In this document: positions 46,781-55,357 of the stretch, one piece after another
Layout: every line of letters begins with the position of its first letter
How positions within the stretch are numbered: position 1 is the stretch's first letter
From: Poriferisodalis sp965226645
GTDB taxonomy: Bacteria; Actinomycetota; Acidimicrobiia; Acidimicrobiales; Poriferisodalaceae
Assembly: GCA_965226645.1 (NCBI GenBank)
Contig: CBDDDL010000003.1
Location: 806,001 to 870,000, forward strand
DNA length: 64,000 nucleotides
Direction: 5' to 3'
The notes under the pieces: model-generated
Seen by the model: only the letters and a program-made list of their open reading frames with translations
Told to the model about the DNA's origin: nothing
The model's database searches: none
Position numbers and translations under genes: made by a program

Positions 46781-46998
46781 AGCTGCTGAACCGCATCGCA
46801 TGGAGCGGCCAAGGCGACCACGACCTAGACAATCCGCAGGACCGGATGCGCGCGTACGAGCTGGTCATGACTGAGGGCACCGAGGACGACGTGCGCACCC
46901 ACATCGACCTCGACGTCCTGCTCGGGATGTGGAACACCACCTGGCTCGCTGCCCCGCCGCTGCTCCTGTCTGCGGTATGCGCAGCGGTCTTCCTCTAG
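46777..46998 (+). CDS. Small protein of unknown function after HepT
   Basis: 73 residues from a GTG at 46777 that overlaps the hepT stop. An acidic helical segment (NPQDRMRAYELVMTEGTEDD, then VRTHIDLDVLLGMW) looks like genuine protein, whereas the hydrophobic end (LAAPPLLLSAVCAAVFL) may be out of the native frame. No family recognised; it might be the C-terminal piece of a larger, decayed gene. Confidence 0.45.
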   Translation: MKLLNRIAWSGQGDHDLDNPQDRMRAYELVMTEGTEDDVRTHIDLDVLLGMWNTTWLAAPPLLLSAVCAAVFL

Positions 46999-47003
46999 CA
47001 GCC

Positions 47004-47942
47004 CTATCGGCTGCGTTGCCCGGGCGGGTTCTCCTCGAGAATCGCCGCGACCGACTCGGCGGAGGGATGCACGTACCGGTCCAGAGTGCGCAGCGAGCTG
47101 TGTCGGCTGACGGCGCGCAGGATGGTGACGTCGACGCCGGATTCAGCGAGGTGCGTCAGGCGGGAGTGGCGCAGCTGATGGAGGGTGCGGCCGCCGCTTG
47201 CGGCTTTGAAGATCTCCGCTGCGCGGTTGTACGACAGCCTCGGCCGGCCGGTCAGCGGGCACACATCACCAGGTGCCGCCCCCCGCAGCCGTCGGTTCGA
47301 CAGGAACAGCGGACCGGTCTCGCGGCGGCGGTGGTACCAGCGCAGGATCGCCGGCAGCACCCTGGCGGTGTCGGTGGACCACTGGATCGTCTCAGCGTTG
47401 CCGCCCTTGCCGATGATCGCGGCGCGTTTCTTGGCGAGGTCGAGGTCCTCGATGTTGAGGCTCAGGACTTCGCTCGCTCTCGCGGCGCTGTCGTACAGCA
47501 ACCGCCACAGCACCCGGTCCCGCATCAGATAGTCGCGGTCGTCCCACAGCGCCCGCAGCTCCTCGATCGGAATGGGGCGCGCCTGGCGCTCGGCTTGGCT
47601 GCTGCGGGTCTGCCGTCGCCGGCGGATGCTTGCTGCGGGCGACGAGTCGATGATGCCGATCTCGGCCGCCCAGGCGAACATCGCCGAGATCGCAGCGAGG
47701 TGACGGTTGACGGTCGCCGGTGCCCGCTCGGCGTAGCGTTCGCGTAGGTGCCGCTCGATCGTGGCGCGCCCGATGCTGGCGAGGCTGCGGTGCCCCACGT
47801 CCTCGATGAGCTTCTCGAAGGTTCCTCGGTAGGCGCGCTGGGTGTTGGCCGACAGGTCCACGGCGGCCAGGAAATCGTCCGCCAGGCCAGCGATCGACGT
47901 CTCAGACGACCGCTGAGGGCCGATCTGGACCACCTCTCCCAT
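47004..47942 (-). CDS. Tyrosine recombinase (XerC/XerD-like integrase)
   Basis: 312 residues from ATG at 47942 (MGEVVQIGPQRSSE). N-terminal SAM-like core-binding domain (TQRAYRGTFEKLIEDVGHRS, TVNRHLAAISAMFAWAAEIG). Catalytic domain: Arg in SAARASEVLSL (about 155), Lys in IGKGGNAETI (about 178), HQLRHSRLTHL (His-x-x-Arg, about 256), His in VSRHSSLRTLDRYVHP and the nucleophile Tyr in DRY (about 290). Complete set RKHRHY, so active enzyme expected. Such enzymes cut and exchange DNA at short inverted sites; a candidate site lies about 100 bp upstream. It is next to the toxin-antitoxin pair and between two IS30 copies, so it may belong to a former mobile element. Confidence 0.9.
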   Translation of the reverse strand: MGEVVQIGPQRSSETSIAGLADDFLAAVDLSANTQRAYRGTFEKLIEDVGHRSLASIGRATIERHLRERYAERAPATVNRHLAAISAMFAWAAEIGIIDSSPAASIRRRRQTRSSQAERQARPIPIEELRALWDDRDYLMRDRVLWRLLYDSAARASEVLSLNIEDLDLAKKRAAIIGKGGNAETIQWSTDTARVLPAILRWYHRRRETGPLFLSNRRLRGAAPGDVCPLTGRPRLSYNRAAEIFKAASGGRTLHQLRHSRLTHLAESGVDVTILRAVSRHSSLRTLDRYVHPSAESVAAILEENPPGQRSR

Positions 47943-48465
47943 CCCGGCCGCCCCTTCCAATCGGAGATAACGCGCAGAGTCACCATAGGGGGCGACCGCG
48001 TAGGTGCTGGGGATCAGCGCTGCGTGGCCACGCACAACCGGCGATAATGGGGCATTATCCGGGGCAACGGATGGCCACGCACAAACCCCGAGAACAGCGA
48101 GACGGACATCCGCGACCGGCCGGCCGCGTGCTCGACGACACACTGCACACACGAAAGACCCATCCCCGATCGACGATCCCCCTGTCCTCATCGTCACTGC
48201 CGACTCGGCAACTCGCTGCCGAGTGCGCCAGGTCCACGGCGAGATCACCTTCGTTGATACTTTGCTTGGCGGCATCAGCGATAGCTGTGCCCTCTTGCCA
48301 TTTACAGCCGTGGCCTTCTCCGATCTGGCCCAAAGCGCTGACCGCACGAGCCTTGTCGGCGGGTGCCCAACGCTCAACGAAGGAAGGGGGAAGACTCCCC
48401 CTTCAAGTGAAACGCCCTCATCATCCGCCATTTCAGCGCAATGAACCGCTCTGGCTTTGTTGGAG
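47943..48465. other. Non-coding or decayed stretch between integrase and IS30 copy 2
   Basis: No complete gene is recognised. A near-perfect palindrome GATAATG-GGG-CATTATC lies at 48043-48059, about 100 bp upstream of the integrase start. On the minus strand, 48130-48400 has a stretch with protein-like composition (FVERWAPADKARAVSALGQI, KWQEGTAIADAAKQSINEGD) but no start and no identifiable family; it ends near the IS30 element and may be a truncated gene. Confidence 0.4.
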
Positions 48466-49530
48466 GGCGAACTCCATCGGTGGTTGCAAGTGAACGGTCA
48501 TGATGACCGTTGCGAACACATGCAGCCGACCGATGGAGGTGTCCAGTATGGCAGCGAGGCTGAGTTTGGATGAGCGGGTGTTCGTCGAGTCGTCGCTCGG
48601 GACGGGCCGCGGCGTCGCGGACGTAGCGCAGCGGCTGGGCCGTGATCGGTCCACGGTGCATCGCGAGGTGGCCCGCTGCGCCGGGCGGGCGGGCTATGAC
48701 GCTCGCTGGGCGCACGCGTCGGCGTGCGCGAGGGCGCGACGAGAGCGAACGCCCAAGCTGGCGGCCGATCGGGTGCTGGCCGCCGCGGTCGCTGAGCGTC
48801 TGAAGCTGAGGTGGTCCCCGCATGCGACCGCGGCGGACCTGCGCGAGGCGGGCATGAGGGTGTGCGCGGAGACGATCTATCGGGCGTGCTACGCGAACGA
48901 CGCGCGCAGCGGCCTGGCGGCGGGCACCTGGGCGAAGCTGCCGCGGCGCTGCCGGCGCCGTCGGCCGCGCAGCGTCGCGCAGGCCCAAAAGCCCAGCCCG
49001 CTGGGGGAATACCGGCCGATAGCCGACCGGCCCGACGACGTCGAGGACCGCATGGAGCCCGGCCACTGGGACCGCGACCTCATCGTCGGCAAAGCGAACC
49101 TCACCGCCGCGGTCACGCTCGCCGAGCGCACCAGCCGCTACACGGTCACCGCAGCGCTGCCCGACGGCTACGGCGCGCCCCAGGTCGCCGCCGCGGCCGC
49201 CGCGGCGCTGGGCCGCCAGCCCGCAGCGCTCGTGCGCAGCCGCACCTGGGACCAAGGCCACGAGATGGCCCGCTGGGCCGACGTCGAAGCCGCGCTCGGC
49301 ATCGAGGTGTTCTTCTGCGAGCCGCGCTCGCCGTGGCAGCGACCCACCAACGAGCACACCAACGGACTGCTGCGCCGATGGCTCCCCAAAGGCACCAGCC
49401 TCGACATCGCACAACTGCGGCTCTCGGTCATCGAGGACAACCTCAACCACATGCCCCGCCGACTCCACCACTGGACATCAGCACACGACATCTACGCTCA
49501 ACTCACTTGCAACCACCGGTAGAGCTTGCC
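48466..49530 (+). mobile_element. IS30-family element, type a, copy 2 (1065 bp)
   Basis: Termini GGCGAACTCCATCGGTGGTTG and GGCAAGCTCTACCGGTGGTTG (complement). A 3-bp target duplication GAG flanks it (48463-48465 reads GAG and 49531-49533 reads GAG), as IS30 elements produce. It lies in, or at the very end of, an IS3 element whose terminal part follows. Confidence 0.9.
48548..49522 (+). CDS. IS30-family transposase, copy 2, intact
   Basis: 324 residues from MAARLSLDERVFVESSL. HTH segment RGVADVAQRLGRDRSTVHRE; DDE residues in GHWDRDLIVGK, TWDQGHEMA and QRPTNEHTNGLLRRW. Compared with copy 1 it keeps the family Trp before the first Asp and the TNGLLRRW sequence after the Glu, so it is the better candidate for the active copy that mobilises the 247-bp derivative. 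Confidence 0.92.
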   Translation: MAARLSLDERVFVESSLGTGRGVADVAQRLGRDRSTVHREVARCAGRAGYDARWAHASACARARRERTPKLAADRVLAAAVAERLKLRWSPHATAADLREAGMRVCAETIYRACYANDARSGLAAGTWAKLPRRCRRRRPRSVAQAQKPSPLGEYRPIADRPDDVEDRMEPGHWDRDLIVGKANLTAAVTLAERTSRYTVTAALPDGYGAPQVAAAAAAALGRQPAALVRSRTWDQGHEMARWADVEAALGIEVFFCEPRSPWQRPTNEHTNGLLRRWLPKGTSLDIAQLRLSVIEDNLNHMPRRLHHWTSAHDIYAQLTCNHR

Positions 49531-49575
49531 GAGGCTCTGGGGTGCCTTGGAGTTGGTGGAGGCGGATTGTTGGAT

Positions 49576-49863
49576 TCATGCTGCCGTTGGTGGTTGATGT
49601 CGAGTCTCGAACTCGATGGGTGTCAGCATGCCTAGCGCGGAGTGGCGGTGCTGACGGTTGTGGAAGATCTCTAGGTATTCGAAGATCGCGTTGGCCAGCT
49701 CGATGCGGGTCCGCCAGCGTTTGCGGTCCAGCAGCTCGACCTGCATGCGGCTCCAGAACGACTCGATCATCGCGTTGTCGAAGCAGTCGCCGATCGATCC
49801 CATCGACGGCAAGAGCCCTGAGTTGACCGCTCGCTGGGTGAACGCCCACGACGTGAACTGGGT
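49576..49863 (-). pseudogene. IS3-family orfB, C-terminal piece (inverted copy)
   Basis: On the minus strand: TSWAFTQRAVNSGLLPSMGS, IGDCFDNAMIESFWSRMQ (catalytic Glu), LEIFHNRQHRHSALGMLTP and the end RHQPPTAA. The frame joins IS30 type b at the point where the N-terminal piece at 54113 (SDRGSQ) leaves off, so these are two parts of one IS3 gene separated by later insertions. Confidence 0.85.
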
Positions 49864-51310
49864 GGATTCAATCGGTCGTCGCAACACCTCGATGATGGGG
49901 GTGCGCGATGGGCAGGCCGGCGGGGTGGATGCAGGAGTTGACGGGTCGGTCGGCGATGAGGTCGCCGGGCAAGCCGTTGTTGCGGCGGGAGGTCGAGCGG
50001 GGGTTTTGGGGTGAGATCGTCAAGGGGGTGTCGAGCGAGGAGGCGGCTGTGGCTGTGGGGGTGTCCCAGGCGGTGGGGAGCTGCTGGTTCCGGCAGGGTG
50101 GCGGGATGGCCACTGTTGAGCTTGCCCCGTTGTCGGGCCGGTATCTGTCGTTCGGCGAGCGAGAGGAGATCGCGGTGCTTCGCGCTGAGGGTCTCGGTGT
50201 GCGAGCGATCGCCCGCAGGCTGGGTCGGTGCCCGTCGACGATCTCCCGGGAGTTGCGCCGAAATGCGGCCACCCGCGGCGGAAAGCTGGAGTATCGGGCG
50301 TCGGTCGCGCTGTGGAAGGCCGAGCTGGTCGCTCGTCGTCCCAAGACGGCCGAGCTCGTCGAGAACGAGCGTCTGCGGGGCTATGTGGCCGAACGGCTCT
50401 CGGGCGAGGTGCGGCGCCCGGACGGAACGCCGGCCGCTGGGCCTGCGGCGGCTGAGTGGAAAGGGCGCAACAAGCCATATCGCGCGGACCGCCGGTGGGT
50501 GCGAGGATGGAGCCCGCAGCAGATCTCGAACCGGCTCCGGGTCGAGTTCCCCGATGACGAGTCCATGCGCATCAGCCACGAAGCGATCTACCAGGCCCTC
50601 TATGTCCACGGCCGCGGCGCTCTCAAGCGAGAGCTCGTGGCATGCCTGCGCACCGGGCGGGCCTTGCGGGTCCCTCGAGCCCGGACCCGCAACAAGGCCT
50701 GGGCCCATGTCACACCCGAGCTGATGCTCAGCGAACGCCCCGCCGAGGCTGGGGACCGGGCAGTGCCAGGGCACTGGGAAGGCGACCTGGTCATCGGCCT
50801 GCAACGCTCAGCGATCGGCACCCTCGTCGAGCGGACCACCCGATTCACGATGCTGACCCCGCCTGCCCCGCGCCGACGGCTACGGCGTCATCGCCCGCAC
50901 CAAGAACGGCCCCGCCCTGGCCGGCTACGGCGCCGCAGCCATGAAAGACGCGCTCGCAGCATCGATGACCACCCTGCCCGCGCAGCTGCGCCGATCATTG
51001 ACCTGGGACCGAGGCAAAGAACTCTCCGCCCACGCGGCGTTCACCGTCGAGACCGACATACCGGTCTACTTCTGCGACCCCCACAGCCCCTGGCAGCGAG
51101 GCACCAACGAGAACACCAACGGGCTGCTGCGCCAATACTTCCCCAAAGGCACCGACCTGTCCCGCTGGACCGAGCAAGACCTCCAAGCCGTCGCCCACAC
51201 CCTCAACACCCGGCCGCGCAAAACCCTCGGCTGGCGCACACCCGCCGAAGCCCTCAACGAACACCTACGCTCCCTCCAACAACCCGGTGTTGCGACAACC
51301 GATTGAATCC
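49864..51310 (+). mobile_element. IS30-family element, type b, copy 1 (1447 bp)
   Basis: Inverted ends GGATTCAATCGGTCGTCGCA and GGATTCAATCGGTTGTCGCA (complement). On both sides it is bordered by the same IS3 orfB sequence, in opposite orientation (ACCCA(G/A)TTCACGTCG reading outward). Normal insertion cannot give identical sequence on both flanks, so an inversion or recombination between two IS copies must have happened here. Confidence 0.88.
49908..51306 (+). pseudogene. IS30-family transposase, type b, one frameshift
   Basis: From MGRPAGWMQELTGRS. HTH region LSFGEREEIAVLRAEGLGVR and RRLGRCPSTISRELRRNAA; first Asp in PGHWEGDLVIGL. A frameshift near 50875, between FTMLTPP and ADGYGVIARTKNGPALAGYG, moves the remaining catalytic part to another frame: SLTWDRGKELS (Asp) and SPWQRGTNENTNGLLRQYFP (Glu), ending QQPGVATTD. 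All catalytic residues exist in DNA but not in one frame. Confidence 0.88.
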
Positions 51311-51598
51311 ACCCAATTCACGTCGTGGGCGTTCACCCAGCGAGCGGTCGACTCAGGGCTCTTGCCGTCGATGGGATCGATCGGCGACTGCTTCGACAAC
51401 GCGATGATCGAGTCGTTCTGGAGCCGCATGCAGGTCGAGCTGCTGGACCGCAAACGCTGGCGGACCCGCATCGAGCTGGCCAACGCGATCTTCGAATACC
51501 TAGAGATCTTCCACAACCGTCAGCACCGCCACTCCGCGCTAGGCATGCTGACACCCATCGAGTTCGAGACTCGACATCAACCACCAACGGCAGCATGA
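51311..51598 (+). pseudogene. IS3-family orfB, C-terminal piece (second copy)
   Basis: Same sequence as 49576-49863 in opposite orientation: FTSWAFTQRAVDSGLLPSMG, DCFDNAMIESFWSRMQVELL, RHSALGMLTPIEFETRH. One amino-acid difference (VDSG for VNSG) was noted. The common IS3 tail continues to about 51645 (CACCCCAGAGCCTCC). It forms the right arm of the mirror structure around IS30 type b. Confidence 0.85.
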
Positions 51599-51666
51599 AT
51601 CCAACAATCCGCCTCCACCAACTCCAAGGCACCCCAGAGCCTCCACGAAACTCGGGGCGATTCACA

Positions 51667-52133
51667 ACACCGGCTTGTTGGAGTGAGAGTAGGTGTTCGT
51701 TGAGGGCTTCGGCTGGGGTTTTCCAGTTGAGGGTTTTTCGGGGTCGGGTGTTGAGGGCGTGAGCGACTGCGTCGAGGTCGTGTGGGGTGTGTCGGGCGAG
51801 GTCGGTGCGGTTGGGGAAGTACTGGCGCAGCAGGCCGTTGGTGTTCTCGTTGGTGCCGCGCTGCCATGGGGACTGCGGGTCGCAGAACCAGACGTCGAGG
51901 CCGGTGGCTATGCGGAGCTGGGCGTGCTGGGCCATCTCGGCGCCTTGGTCCCAGGTCAATGAGCGGCGCAGCTCGCGCGGCAGCGTGGCGATCTGGGCGG
52001 CGATCGCGTCGCGGACGGCTTGGGCGCCGTGGCCGGCGAGCGCCGGTCCGTTCTTGGCGCGTGGTCCTTGGCGGTGCCCGTCCATGGGGGGCAGGTGCAG
52101 CAGCATCGTGAACCGGGTGCTGCGCTCAACGAG
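51667..52133 (-). pseudogene. IS30 type b transposase, C-terminal half
   Basis: Resumes after the IS982 insertion with VERSTRFTMLLHLPPMDGHR, SLTWDQGAEMAQHAQ (second Asp) and SPWQRGTNENTNGLLRQYFP (Glu), then TPAEALNEHLLSLQQAG. The region after MLLHLP is in good frame here, unlike copy 1, and shows what that copy lost. The normal stop inside the terminal repeat is gone and the frame runs on into flanking IS3 DNA. Confidence 0.82.
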
Positions 52134-53155
52134 ATGATTAGTTCCAAGGGGTTAGTGGTCGTAGGAGGTGAGTGAGCGTGCTGGTCGGCTGTGTCGGTGG
52201 GTCTCGTTGTGCCAGATGGCGGCGGTGAGGGCGAGGAGCCGTGTGAGGACGCGCACGGCGACGCCGGAGCGGGTGCGTCCTTTGTGGCGTTCGAGGCTGA
52301 GCTGGCCTTTGAGGGTCTGGTTGATCGATTCGATGATCTGGCGCAGGGGCCGCAGGAATCTGGCGCCGGGCCGTGGGGGTTCGGATCGGGTGGCAGGGCG
52401 CAGCACGGTGATGCCGGCGTCGTTGAGGTCGGCTTCGAACGCAGCAGAGCGGTAGCCCTTGTCGGCGATGAGGGTCTGGCCGGGCCGGGCGATCCCGGCC
52501 GCGGCGATCATGGCCGCGCAGACGTCGCGTTCGTCGGCTTTCGCGCCGGCGAGAGCGAACGCGACCGGCAGCCCCGACGGGGTGGCCACAAGATGCAGCC
52601 GCAGACCCCTGAAGTACCGCGAATGCGACGCGCACCAGCCGTATTGGGCCCATCGGCGAGGTCAGAGCGCTTTTGGGTCTCGCGGCTGGTGCCGCACTCG
52701 ACCGGCGTGGAATCGACCAGCCACACGTCGTCGTGCCACGACTCGCACTCGCGTGCGAGACACTCCCTCACCCGAGCGATCATCTCGCCGCTGCGCCGCA
52801 GCCGCTTGTTGTAGCCGTCGCGGTTGGGCAGATAGGGGAACCACGGCCCCAGATGCGCTTTCGCGTAGCGCACGAACTGCGACTCGTTGTCATAGCCCAG
52901 CAGCGCCGAGATCACCGCCAGGGTGACCAGCTCCGCGTCCGACAGCTTCGGGGCGAACCCCACCACAGGCCGCTGCGGCGCCCACCCAGGGTTCTGCGCC
53001 AACAGGTCATCGATCCTCACATACAGTGCGGTCGCGAGGGTGTCCAAGTCCGGGCCCATGCTGAGAACCTCCAAGATCGAAGCGTGAATACACACCCCGA
53101 GCTTGGACACCCTCACCCCACAACCGGTGGACCCGACCCCTTGGAACTAATCATC
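52134..53155 (-). mobile_element. IS982-family element (1022 bp)
   Basis: Ends (G)ATGATTAGTTCCAAGGGGT are inverted at both sides. The host IS30 gene is duplicated by GAG (52131-52133 and 53156-53158): joining the flanks restores the codons for SAIGTLVERSTRF. It is the youngest visible insertion in this cluster because it splits an element that itself splits IS3. Confidence 0.88.
52152..53116 (-). pseudogene. IS982-family transposase, one frameshift
   Basis: First frame: MRVSKLGVCIHASILEVLS, then DLDTLATALYVRIDDLLAQN, SDAELVTLAVISALLGYDNE and the Asp-containing WLVDSTPVECGTSRETQKRS. Near 52648 one base is missing; the next frame reads WAQYGWCASHSRYFRGLRLH, ALAGAKADERDV, LIADKGYRSAAFEADL (second Asp), IIESINQTLKGQLSLERHKG (Glu) and ends LTSYDH. 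Only a single frameshift separates it from a complete enzyme. Confidence 0.88.
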
Positions 53156-54070
53156 GAGGGTTCCGATGGCTGAGCTGTCGAGCCCGAGGATCAGATCGCC
53201 TTCCCAGTGGCCGGGAACGGCGCGGTCGTCGACCTCGGGGGGCCGTTCGCTGATCATGATCTCATCGCTCACGAATTTCTTGCCGCGTCCCCGGCTGCGC
53301 GCTCGGGGGACGCGCAGCGCCCGGCCCGTGCGCAAACAGGCGACGAGCTCGCGCCGCAGAGCGCCTCGGCCTTGGACATAGAGCGCCTGGTAGATCGCTT
53401 CGTGGGAGATCCGCATGGACTCATCATCGACGAAATCGACCCGCAGCCGGTTCGAGATCTGCTCCGGGCTCCACGCTTTGGACCAACGCCGATCGGCTCG
53501 ACGGCCGTGACGCCGCCCGACGAAGCGAACCTCGGGCCCCGCCACCGGCTCCCCGCCGGGTCGACTGATCGTGCCGGCCAAGCGGTCCTGGACATAACCG
53601 CGCAGCCGGTCATTGCACACCAGCTTGGCGGTCTCGGGGCGACGCGCCATCAGCTCCGCTTTCCATTGCGCGGTCCCGGCCCGATACTCCAGCTCGCCGC
53701 CGCGGGTGGCCGCATTGCGGCGCAGCTCCCGCGAAACCGTGGACGGCGAACGCCCCAGCCGGCGGGCGATCGCACGCACACCATGTCCCTGGACCCTCCA
53801 CAACGCTATGTCCTCGCGTTCAGCGAACGACAGATACCTGCCCGACAACGCACCGAGCTGAACAGAAGGCATCCCGCCACGCTCGCGGAACCAACGCGAC
53901 CCCACCGGACCCGACACCCCGCACGCCACAGCCGCATCCTCGCTCGACAGCCCCTCGGCGACCTCGACCCAAAACGCCCGCTCCAGATCGCGTCGACCCG
54001 GCGGACGACCCGGCGACCGCATCGCCGGCCGCCCCGTCCGCGTCACCATCCATCCCGGCTGCCGTCCCAT
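53156..54070 (-). pseudogene. IS30 type b transposase, N-terminal half
   Basis: From MGRQPGWMVTRTGRPAM: HTH LSFAEREDIALWRVQGHGVR and RRLGRSPSTVSRELRRNAA, ISNRLRVDFVDDESMRISHE, and first catalytic Asp in PGHWEGDLILGL, ending at SAIGTL where IS982 begins. Relative to copy 1 at 49908 the N-terminus is about 70% similar, so the two type b elements are related but not recent duplicates. Confidence 0.85.
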
Positions 54071-54112
54071 CGAACACCTCCATCTCGAAGTGTTGCGACG
54101 ACCGGTTGAACC

Positions 54113-54680
54113 TAAGCTGCGACCCGCGGTCGCTGTGATGTGTGAGCCCGGCGAGGTCTTTGCCGGCGCGGCGCCGGGCGAAGACCGCCATCTCGAGCGC
54201 GTCGAGGGCCAGGCCCGTTCGCAGCGAGACCGAGGCCTGCCAGCCGATGACCGTCCGGGAGTAGGCGTCGATGACGAACGCTGCGTATACCCAGCCGCTG
54301 TGGGTGCGCACGTAGGTGAGGTCCGCGAGCCACAGCCGGTTCGGCGCCGAAGCAGCGAAGTCCCGCTTCACCAGGTCGGCGGGCCGGCAGGCGTCGGCGT
54401 CGGCGATGGTGGTGCGCACTGCCTGGCGGCCTCGGCGCACACCTTGAAGGCCCAACTGGCGCATCAGGCGCTCGGTGGTGCAGCGAGCCACCCCGATGCC
54501 CTCGACGTTGTTGAGGTGGTCCCAGACCTTGGCCGCCCCGTACGCGGAATAATTCTCTGCGTGCACCCGGGCGATCACCCCACACAACAAAGCGTCGCGC
54601 ACAGCCCGGGCTGAAGGCTGCCGGGTCCTCGCCGCGTAATAAGCGGACGGGGCGATCCAGAGCGATTCATTGATGCGTAA
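54113..54680 (-). pseudogene. IS3-family orfB, N-terminal piece
   Basis: Frame begins inside the gene (INESLWIAPSAYYAARTRQP, ARAVRDALLCGVIARVHAEN), then VARCTTERLMRQLGLQGVRR, LWLADLTYVRTHSGWVYAAF (first Asp) and GLTHHSDRGSQ (second Asp), where IS30 type b is inserted. orfA is not present; the element is cut near 54680. With 49576-49863 it would give a full orfB. Confidence 0.85.
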
Positions 54681-54689
54681 GTGTATTTG

Positions 54690-55300
54690 GCCATTATATC
54701 ATTAGTTCGTCATTGCAAGTTGAGTAGGATTTGGTGTGAGGTAGCCGGGGTTGTGTCGGCGTTGTCGGCTTGGGGTTGGGGGTGTTGTGATGTTGAGCGG
54801 GCGTGGTTGTGACCGTGGTGTGCCCAGCGGGCTGGCGGGGCTGGGTGGGCGGCTGCGGGCGCTGGTTGGGTCGCGTGGTGTAGCACGCTGTACCCCCCTC
54901 CCCCCCCGAATCCGGCCAAGCCCAGCCACCACTACGGTCCGGCGATCGTGCGAGCGGCCACCCGCCGCCAGGACGCGATTCGACGGCGGCTCACCGCTCA
55001 CCGCTCACGCTCCTCAGCGACTGACACAAGCAGCCCGCGGGCGGTGGATCCACCCCAACACGCGCTGCCCGCATCGACACCGCCCCGGAGTCCCACCGCT
55101 CCGGGGCGGGTCCCCCCTCGAGACGCCGCTGGCGGCGGCGCACTTCGCACAGCGCGTCGCCGCGACTGTCCTCAAGCCGTCACCGTCGTCGATGAGCAAT
55201 CCGCCTCTGACCTAAGCGACTGCCGCTAGGTGATATCTGGCGTTATTTGCATGAAAATACAGTGATTCTGATGTGTGTACGTTATTTTCGTGCTACTCTC
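54690..55300. other. Intergenic region before gene F
   Basis: About 600 bp without a recognisable gene. It contains a T/G-skewed segment (54740-54860), a homopolymer-rich tract of six C, T, eight C around 54893-54907, and a strong hairpin at 55080-55109. The final 60 bp before gene F are notably AT-rich (TGGCGTTATTTGCATGAAAA) and probably hold its promoter, but GTCAT motifs like those of genes B to E are not seen. Confidence 0.5.
55080..55109 (+). terminator. GC-rich hairpin
   Basis: Perfect 11-bp stem CCGCCCCGGAG / CTCCGGGGCGG with an 8-nt loop. No T-run follows (GTCCCCCC), so it may be a terminator-like or structural hairpin; no gene obviously ends here. Confidence 0.4.
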
Positions 55301-55357
55301 TGCTGTATGAACATTGTGAGCACTGGTAATAGACGTCGAGTCCCCTTTAGAGGCCGG

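Larger units (their letters stand above)
51655..54112 (-). mobile_element. IS30-family element, type b, copy 2, interrupted by IS982
   Basis: Right terminus GGTTCAACCGGTCGTCGCAACAC (complement) ends at 54112; the left terminus is damaged (GGCGATTCACAACACC in place of GGATTCAATCGGTTGTCGCAACACC), with several bases missing from the repeat. Without IS982 it is about 1.43 kb. It interrupts the IS3 orfB gene right after codons for HHSDRGSQ. Confidence 0.82.

Noticed and set aside
54702..55001. 99-codon minus-strand frame before gene F
   Set aside because: Low-complexity Pro/Arg/Thr-rich translation without start signal or family; most likely non-coding.
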